DNA from: Lithospermum erythrorhizon
Lineage: Eukaryota > Streptophyta > Magnoliopsida > Boraginales > Boraginaceae
Assembly: GCA_019722365.1 (NCBI GenBank)
Contig: JADFUC010002348.1
Span: 1 to 64,000 of the forward strand
Length of the DNA stretch: 64,000 nucleotides
Reading direction: 5' to 3'
Below, in pieces: positions 57,134 through 64,000 of the stretch (positions are counted from its first letter, which is position 1; every line of letters starts with the position of its first letter). The position numbers and the translations under genes were made by a program. The notes beneath the pieces are model-generated. The model did no database searches. It was not told the DNA's origin and worked only from the letters and a program-made list of their open reading frames with translations.

Positions 57134-59668
57134 TGATAGACCCAAAATTGGTCTAAAGTCCATGAGTTAAAATTAAGATGATTAATTCCAAAAATTCATA
57201 GGATTAAGGATAATGTTTTAAATGTTCGACATGTAATAAATTCATGTTGAAAATATTCACCGTCGAATTCAAAGGATTCGGATTAATAAAATTATAGTCT
57301 TGCACACCTACAAAATAATTTAACTTTCTAATAAATTGAGAGTTAAATGGGTTTTAACTTTTGTAATACATCGTGGTAATACTAAAACCCCAAATAATTT
57401 AATTCTCTAACATGCTTAATTCTCGCATAGTCTAAGTCTTCACTTGCAAATTGAATTAAGACCCAGGAGACTTAGTGGGATCGTCGAACATGCAAAATGA
57501 TCCCACTTGATAAATCCCTGAATGAGTCGACCCTCGTATAAGTTAGGAGTTGGCTCACCAAATGTCAGCATCACAATAAAATCTATAAATAGGTAATCAT
57601 CCTTAAAGCCATACAATGGCATGGATGACTCCTAGGATGAAGTAGCCTTAAATAAATCGTAACAAGTCGAAGTGGGTTAAATAGTCAGGACCTCCTGCGA
57701 GAGGGAGCATTGGTAACCCGGATCAAGATGGTAATAAATTATCATCAATAAATGATCCAATTTACATCAATAAGTCAAGAGACCAGGATGTCAAGGGAGC
57801 AGCACTTTCGGAAGTAAAGAAAACTCTTGAAATACCGTATGTACTATATTCAGAAGTCGCTTACCGTCTAGATCGAACCGACACATGTACTACGTATGTA
57901 CCCAGTTCGAGGGCAATATGTGAAGGTGAGAAATTTATTAATAATAATTAAAATGATTAAGATGACTTAATCAAATTAATTCAAGCCGAGCCACTAAAAA
58001 ATGACACGTGGGTAGGGTTCTCGATTGAACCATAAATATTTAACATGAAGAGCCTAAATACGAACAAGGGTTTAGAAAGCATCAGCAATTAAAAGTTAAT
58101 TAAATTTGAGGTTCGAGGCCAAAATCCCCAATTTCATTGGTTAAATAAAATAAGAGCCTAGAAATGAAATTACAGGATTTCCGGGGTTCAAAATAAGCAC
58201 TCCAAAAATTATGTGATTTGAAATCAGGCTCCCACAAAAGTCGAGTCAACATAAAAAGTATGTTTGACCTACAAAAAGAATCAAGACCTGCTGCAGAAAG
58301 AGGCGCCTATATGTCTTGGGTAAATTGAATTCCTAATCCGGCCAGTTCAAATCTTTTACCTAAAATACAATGGTTAAGATCATGATCAAAAGCTCATCGA
58401 ACCAACGATGGAAGCAAAATTGAGAAACCAGGGAAGCCTATAAATACCCCCATTATTTTGAAAATTCTACAACCCAACAAGATTCACATCCAACACTTGA
58501 GAAAATCTGGAGAAAAACCTCTGAGATTTCTCTAAGTTAAATCTTTTAAAGAAAAACCATAGGTAGCTGGAAAACACCTCTAGGTGTCCTAAATAGGGAC
58601 CTAAAATAGAGGATTCTTGCACAAATGCGGTAATTCTTCAAATTAAGTAAAAATCTGATGAAAGGGCGACCACAGGATGTCTCAAGAGCGCTATGAATAT
58701 TAAAAATAGCTAAAAAACGATTATTCATAAATCTTGCATGAACACCTAAAAATTCCAGGTTTGATTCGAGTCGAGATATAGAAATAGGCTGAATATTAGG
58801 TCCTAATAGCTAGATTCCGAAGGCTTTTATCTTTGGTAAAGCCCACTGTCTACTCAGTCATTATCATGACCAAAGGTCGGGACGTCTACCACTGTCATCC
58901 CGATCATCTCTCTGACAATTTGCGCTAAGGCCGTTGTGAGTACAAGCCTGAAAGCAGAGTGAAGGGCTAAATCACTAAGTCTCTCTCTACAACAACAAGC
59001 TAAGACTTGGTTGGCTACAAGCAAAATTCACATTGGCTAATAACTTGCTGTCGGCACTCCCAGTAACCGAGGAGTCCTCCAAATCCAGCGAGTCCCAGCT
59101 AAAGACAAGTAGCCTCTCGAAATTTCTGAGGTCCCCTGAAAATAAGCTAACGGCTACTCGGTCTCACTTGGGAATATCCCTTAAGTCTCACCTGGTGAAG
59201 TACCTCTTGGAGTGTCTCAAATCCCACCTTCATGAAGACACTTGCAGCCAACTCCATCAGGCCATAGATCGAGTCAGACTGAAGATCCAGTCGATTTTAC
59301 AACGTAACCACGGAGAAATGTCTGTAGCTGAGGCTCCCGTCTGCTTTTATATCAATCTGGACCAGTCGAGTCCATGAGACTATGACACGTATCAGCTCAT
59401 GGAAGGCCCCACATCGAATCCTCTTGGAAATCGAATCAGCGATCCGTCCAGCTCAAGTGAGGTGGGGGGGCGTGCAGAAATCTATGAAGGCCAAATCAGA
59501 GTCAATCAAGTCAAATCAAACAAGCAAGTCAAGCATCTCTAGGCGTCGACCAAAGCGGCTTTTGGACTCATAGTTTGGACCCGATCGATCCTCTTCGATT
59601 TGATAAAACATGTCTGTGAGGAATTTTCCACTTGATTGGGTTTCTTTATGCCCTTTGAAAGAAATATT
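57134..59668 (+). repeat. Element F, right LTR
   Basis: It starts TGATAGACCCAAAATTGG at 57134. Its last 970 bp match 1-985. Unmatched parts (57134-58700) correspond to the LTR portion lying before the window. Frames 59033-59377 (114 codons) and 59382-59573 are not conserved in the left copy, so they are treated as chance. A TATAAATACCCC word (58438) could be a TATA box, but this was not tested. Confidence 0.6.
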
Positions 59669-62600
59669 AATTATGCTATATTAAATTAGTTAATATTTAT
59701 AGATTTCCGAGTATAATTTTGGATATTTATTACTCACTTTGTGATTGTTTGGTGATTAATTCACAAATATGATTTATTAATTGACTCCAGTGCTGTCATT
59801 ATTATTTGAAAAAAAAATGCTAATTGGGGCCAAAAGGAGTAAAAAATAGCGGCCCCTAAGTCATGTAATTTTCAGAAAATGGATAAAAAGTCTAATAAAA
59901 ATCTATGAAAAAAAAGAAGATCGTTGCAAAGGCGCATCGGTAAAGAATAAAGAACAGCACCAGCGTACTGTTCTACAAAAACATAATTCAGGCGCAACAC
60001 TTCATTCTTGGTGTTCACAGGATTCACTTTGGCAGCAGCTTGAGATTACTACAATTTTAGGATCGTTTGGTGATACTTGTAGAGACCATTGTTAGTATTT
60101 TATTTTATTTTTCATCCTCTAATTAATTTATGCTTTCAAAGAGCGTTATTTGTGTGTTGTTTCACTATAGACTAGAAGCTAATTTTTTTTTCATTATTAG
60201 GTTATGATGTATCTTATCGATTAATATGCTTTTCAGGCTTCGTTATTTATTATTTAGGTGTATATATGTATTAGTATTAATTATTGAGCATAATTTGATT
60301 TAATTGTTTTTAAGTCGTAGGTTCTTTAATAAGAGAGAATCGCAGAAGGATTTATGATAAGTACGAACTTAATGAAAATGAGAAATTAGCTTTGATTAAT
60401 TATGTCAGTAAGGTACATTATACGAATGTGTGTGCAACATAGTAATTAGTCTTCATTGATTTCTTTGTTCTTAAGATCTTTATTTAATTAATTCGCCGCA
60501 CTACTATAGCGATTTTTGACCTCTGGGATATTCAATGAACCGTAAATCTTTAAGTATATAAAATTCACGAAAAATAATTCCATTGTTATTCTATTGAAAA
60601 TGGGTATTGTTGGGTGAGTATTACATCTATAAGTAAATCACCTTACAATTTCAGTATTAGTTTTTTAATTTTTATTATTTTAGTTAACCAATTCAAATCT
60701 CCATTATCTAATACAATCACATTTAATTTAAATAATCTCGTTATTCGATAGATTCGATCTTTACTTGAACTATATACTCTTTACAAGACTAGTGCTTTAT
60801 ATTGAAAATGTTATTAATGACCGAGCTTGTTTTTTCGGTTCATTCATATAAAATCAAGTAACCACAATATTCGAAGGCATCTCTACATATAGGGCCAGTA
60901 TTGTGTACGTATAGATTGAAATGATTATATTGTCTCTTCACATCCTCCTATATATATAGTTCTCAAATGTACTGATTTATAACATAGCCTTACATTTATG
61001 TAATACTCTTTCAATCGCTAAAAGATTATGTATTTTGATTTAATGAGTTTCTTTATTAATTTAAATATAATGTTTAATGTATTATATATTTATTTTAAAA
61101 AATATAATATATGGCTCTGTTTTTAAGATGCTACTAATAACTTGATGTTTTGAATTTTGATTCAAATCAAAGTTTTAAATATCAATCAATATTATAAAAT
61201 TTGTTAATCTTTGACCATGAAAAAACAAATAAATTTGACAATTTTTTAGGAATGAAGGGAGTATATTTTATGTTATTCTTCATTAATGTTGTGATATGAT
61301 TTTTTAATTTTAAATTAATTTATAAAAGTGAACTAAATATATTCACAATCTTGTTGAATACTATCTCTAATCCGATTTAATTAACTTTCTAAACATATCA
61401 AAGGTAAATCTTTTATTCTTAAATTCTCTTTAAATATATTATTATTACAAAAAATTAATATTAAGAAAGTATTTTAAAAAGATGAGATAAGTCATAGAAT
61501 AAGAAAATATTAGTAATTGATGAATAAAGTTCGATTCAATCAACATCGATTAAAATGGATTGAATGGGCATAACGAAAAACCTACCAAAGTAATGCAGAG
61601 TGTACGAGATCAATAAATTACATTTGAAATAAAGAGGCTAAGCTAAATAATGGAATGCAGAGTTATTAATGATCATGAAATATTATTATTAAAGCAATAA
61701 TGGGTTTAATTCAATCCTTATGTAATGATAATTACGGATTTTTATTATGTATGTAAAAAAAGGCTAAACCAAATGAATTGAAAGAAAGAAAAAAGCAGAC
61801 GTTTGACTCACTTCTACGTAGTCATTATTGGACGACCACATATTTGATATTACCAACACATAGTCCAATTTGACCGAGATAGAGATCATACATATATTAT
61901 TTTGTATATTCCGACTACTTTTCACGTTTTAGGTCATATATACTTTTTAATAAAATAAAAAAAGGTGATAGAGAAAACTTTTCAATATTAAGATCCTTTG
62001 ACTATTCTCATTATTCAACCAAACTTCCATGGCATGTGAACCCAAATCTTTTATTTGGGCGTAGCTTGGAAAACATCTATAAAATGAGACTAATTGCATC
62101 AGAAAATTAAGGGTTGGATGGAACCTTTGGTGGCGGTGTATCACCCATCGGGTCAGTAAAATTACCAGTTTAACTACTGTGTTACACGAGTATTGATCGA
62201 CCATTTCGATACTATTATATTATAATTAGCTACAGGGCCCGTCAATTGACGGATCGAATTATAGATTACAATGCAGACTATCTGTTGCATGATCATAATG
62301 TTTCACGATTAAGCCAGCGTTAGTTATATTTCGATTGTTCATCTGATGAATAGGCTGCTAAAATAATGAATATTGCAAGTATGGCTATATTTTACAGATG
62401 TAGTTTAGAAAGTAGGATTTAAATTGCCTATCACAAAGGTGATATTAGATTGATCGACTAAAGTGGCAAAGTGGCGATCCTAAGTGCAACGTCAGGCCTC
62501 AAAGTTCGATGATTCTTCTTCTGCAATTGAAGATGCTGGTCTGGGTTCTTATTATCAACATCATCATAACTTGCCTTTTGGCGTAATTTCATGCAGGCAA

Positions 62601-64000
62601 CAAATGATGTAATATATATATATTTTTTTGGTATGTAGCTGTAAAACAATATTCTTCGTAATTTGACTAATTTGAAGCTTCAATGAGGACAAGAGTCGAT
62701 TTCATGCGCTTTTTCTTTCCTATTATGTCAGGGGAGAAGCCCAGGAAGTATCCTTAAAGTGATATATTGACTTTAAGTTTCAGGATATATGGTTCTTGAA
62801 ATGGCTTCTAGCGGAAGACATCTTTGTGTCAAATTTTTCTTGTATAAAGTTTGGCACAACAACAGAGAATGCCTTGTTGGAAAGAGAGTCCTCTCTTATG
62901 TTGTTCAAGTCATACCTCCCAGATTCAATTTATCATATATATAATTAGGAGGTCTAAAGAATATGGTTTCTGCAGAACTATTTGTTGATAGATTAGTAAG
63001 AGTATTATCTGGCATGTATTCGCTACACTATAATTATCTAGATGTAATAATTAACAATCTCTTATCATTTATAAATACCAATTACTTCTCTTGACATTAT
63101 AAAATTTCCTAAAAATAAACAATAACAATTTAAAAACAATTTAAAATATGTAAGCTGATTGTTCTGTGTTATCTTATGTTTATTTGTTAGGAATCACATT
63201 CTTAAAAGATAGTTTTTTATCATTGTAAGAAGTGCTTTCTCTTACAGCAAAATTTTGATTTGCCATCACTACCTGCACCAATAATGTTGCATTGCATTTT
63301 GATTACTTATATTTAGCACTATTTAGGAACAACATCTATTTATATATATGTATGAAAATTGGAGACAATTAATTGTTACCTCTTCTTAATCTCTCGTGAT
63401 GTAATGCTTGTAAATGTTCTCGACTGTAATCCGATCCTTGATAGCTCATTGGAGCGCTCATATATACCTTAAAAATAAACGGAGCGATCTTCAAATCTCT
63501 TTCTATATTTAATATGTCTAGTTTAGGTGCACTAATGGGAACATACATTTTTTGCATGAATATTTATTTTCAAAACAAGCCATAATAAATTAACACGTTA
63601 TTTATAATATAACAAAAGAACATATAATAATAGGGCAAAAAATACCTGGGTAAGGTATTTAAGCATTGCATCCTAACCGGCCTTTCTTGATAGCATTTGA
63701 TGTCTCTTGTATTTTCTTTTTCTCTTCAGAAGATATAAAATAGCAGAGCGAAGATGAATGATAGGGTGATGCACTGGGCTTTTTAGATGTATTATACACT
63801 TTGATGGTGGTAAAGGTTAATCTAAGTGCTACCTGTACTTTTTTCTCTACCCCTCTTATTGATATGGTCTTTTGTTTGGTGTTTTAAGCTCTCTCCATAT
63901 CGTTAGTTTCAACTAATAGATGGAAAGTAATGGAAAGATAAGATAATGTATAGAATAAATGTCATAATGTGTTTCTCCATTGTATTAAGGTTTTTTAACT
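59669..64000. other. AT-rich region outside the nest, no gene recognised
   Basis: 4.3 kb of AT-rich sequence with no match seen to the elements above. Short frames (61947-62204 minus, 62458-62649 minus, 63369-63557 minus) lack recognisable domains. It contains an (AT)n microsatellite at 62612-62622 and one exon-like frame listed separately. It may be low-copy flank or an unfamiliar old repeat. Confidence 0.5.
62784..62947 (+). other. Exon-like open frame with acceptor-like start, unassigned
   Basis: After TTTAAGTTTCAG (acceptor-like, ending at 62783) a frame beginning GAT ATA TGG runs about 54 codons to TAG at about 62947. The reading is mixed hydrophobic and acidic (DIWFLKWLLAED... then ESSLMLFKSYLPDS), unlike the low-complexity frames around it. 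It starts without ATG, is too short to trust, and matches no family I recognise. It could be the last exon of a gene, or chance. Confidence 0.2.

Noticed and set aside
59033..59377. 114-codon plus-strand frame rich in Ser/Leu
   Set aside because: It lies in the right LTR of F. The aligned left LTR (about 430-760) does not keep the frame.
62241..62252. 12-bp palindrome CGTCAATTGACG as a regulatory site
   Set aside because: A lone short palindrome with no gene or second copy nearby.
1..64000. CRISPR array, bacterial operon, riboswitch or plasmid features
   Set aside because: Nothing of this kind was seen. Repeats are long, dispersed LTRs, and all recognised proteins are plant retrotransposon domains.

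Overview
The window looks like gene-poor chromatin of a flowering plant, most likely a eudicot. It is AT-rich, no host gene is recognised with confidence, and about 93% of it is explained by nested LTR retrotransposons of plant-restricted kinds: Ty3/gypsy chromovirus (Tekay/Del-like), Ty3/gypsy Athila-like, an unclassified large LTR element, and a Cassandra-type TRIM that carries 5S rRNA-like sequence. The species cannot be read from the sequence. All family calls come from reading decayed protein motifs and from comparing repeated blocks by eye, so most boundaries are approximate.

The layout is a five-level nest. Element F is outermost: its left LTR is cut by the window start (1-985), its interior is split (986-5552 and 54712-57133), and its right LTR is 57134-59668. 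Element E sits inside F on the minus strand, with very long LTRs and only about 0.6 kb of interior. Its left LTR is 5553-6705 + 19681-20709 + 21504-23180, its interior 23181-23795, and its right LTR 23796-25614 + 52726-54711. Element C (minus strand, Tekay-like) lies in the right LTR of E: LTR 25615-27662, interior 27663-30444, LTR 30445-31941 + 51905-52725. Element A (plus strand, Tekay-like) lies in the right LTR of C: LTR 31942-34822, interior 34823-49475, LTR 49476-51885. Element B (Athila-like) lies in the gag region of A: LTR 35386-36516, scrambled interior, LTR 44201-45348.

The left LTR of E took two further insertions. One is a 13-kb composite (6706-19680) made of a minus-strand chromovirus in the order pol fragment - LTR - complete interior - LTR (element D), followed by a plus-strand LTR fragment (G). 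The other is a 794-bp Cassandra-like element (20710-21503) flanked by AGTAT target duplications. Its two 5S-bearing arms are inverted rather than direct repeats, which is the most unusual object in the window.

The polyprotein regions of A, B, C and D are broken by many frameshifts and stops. The longest open frame in the window is about 200 codons and crosses two former domains, so none of these elements looks autonomous. Copies of the same repeat differ by many scattered 1-3 base indels, which could be age or an unpolished long-read assembly. The last 4.3 kb (59669-64000) is AT-rich sequence outside the nest. It may be single-copy flank and contains one weak exon-like frame.
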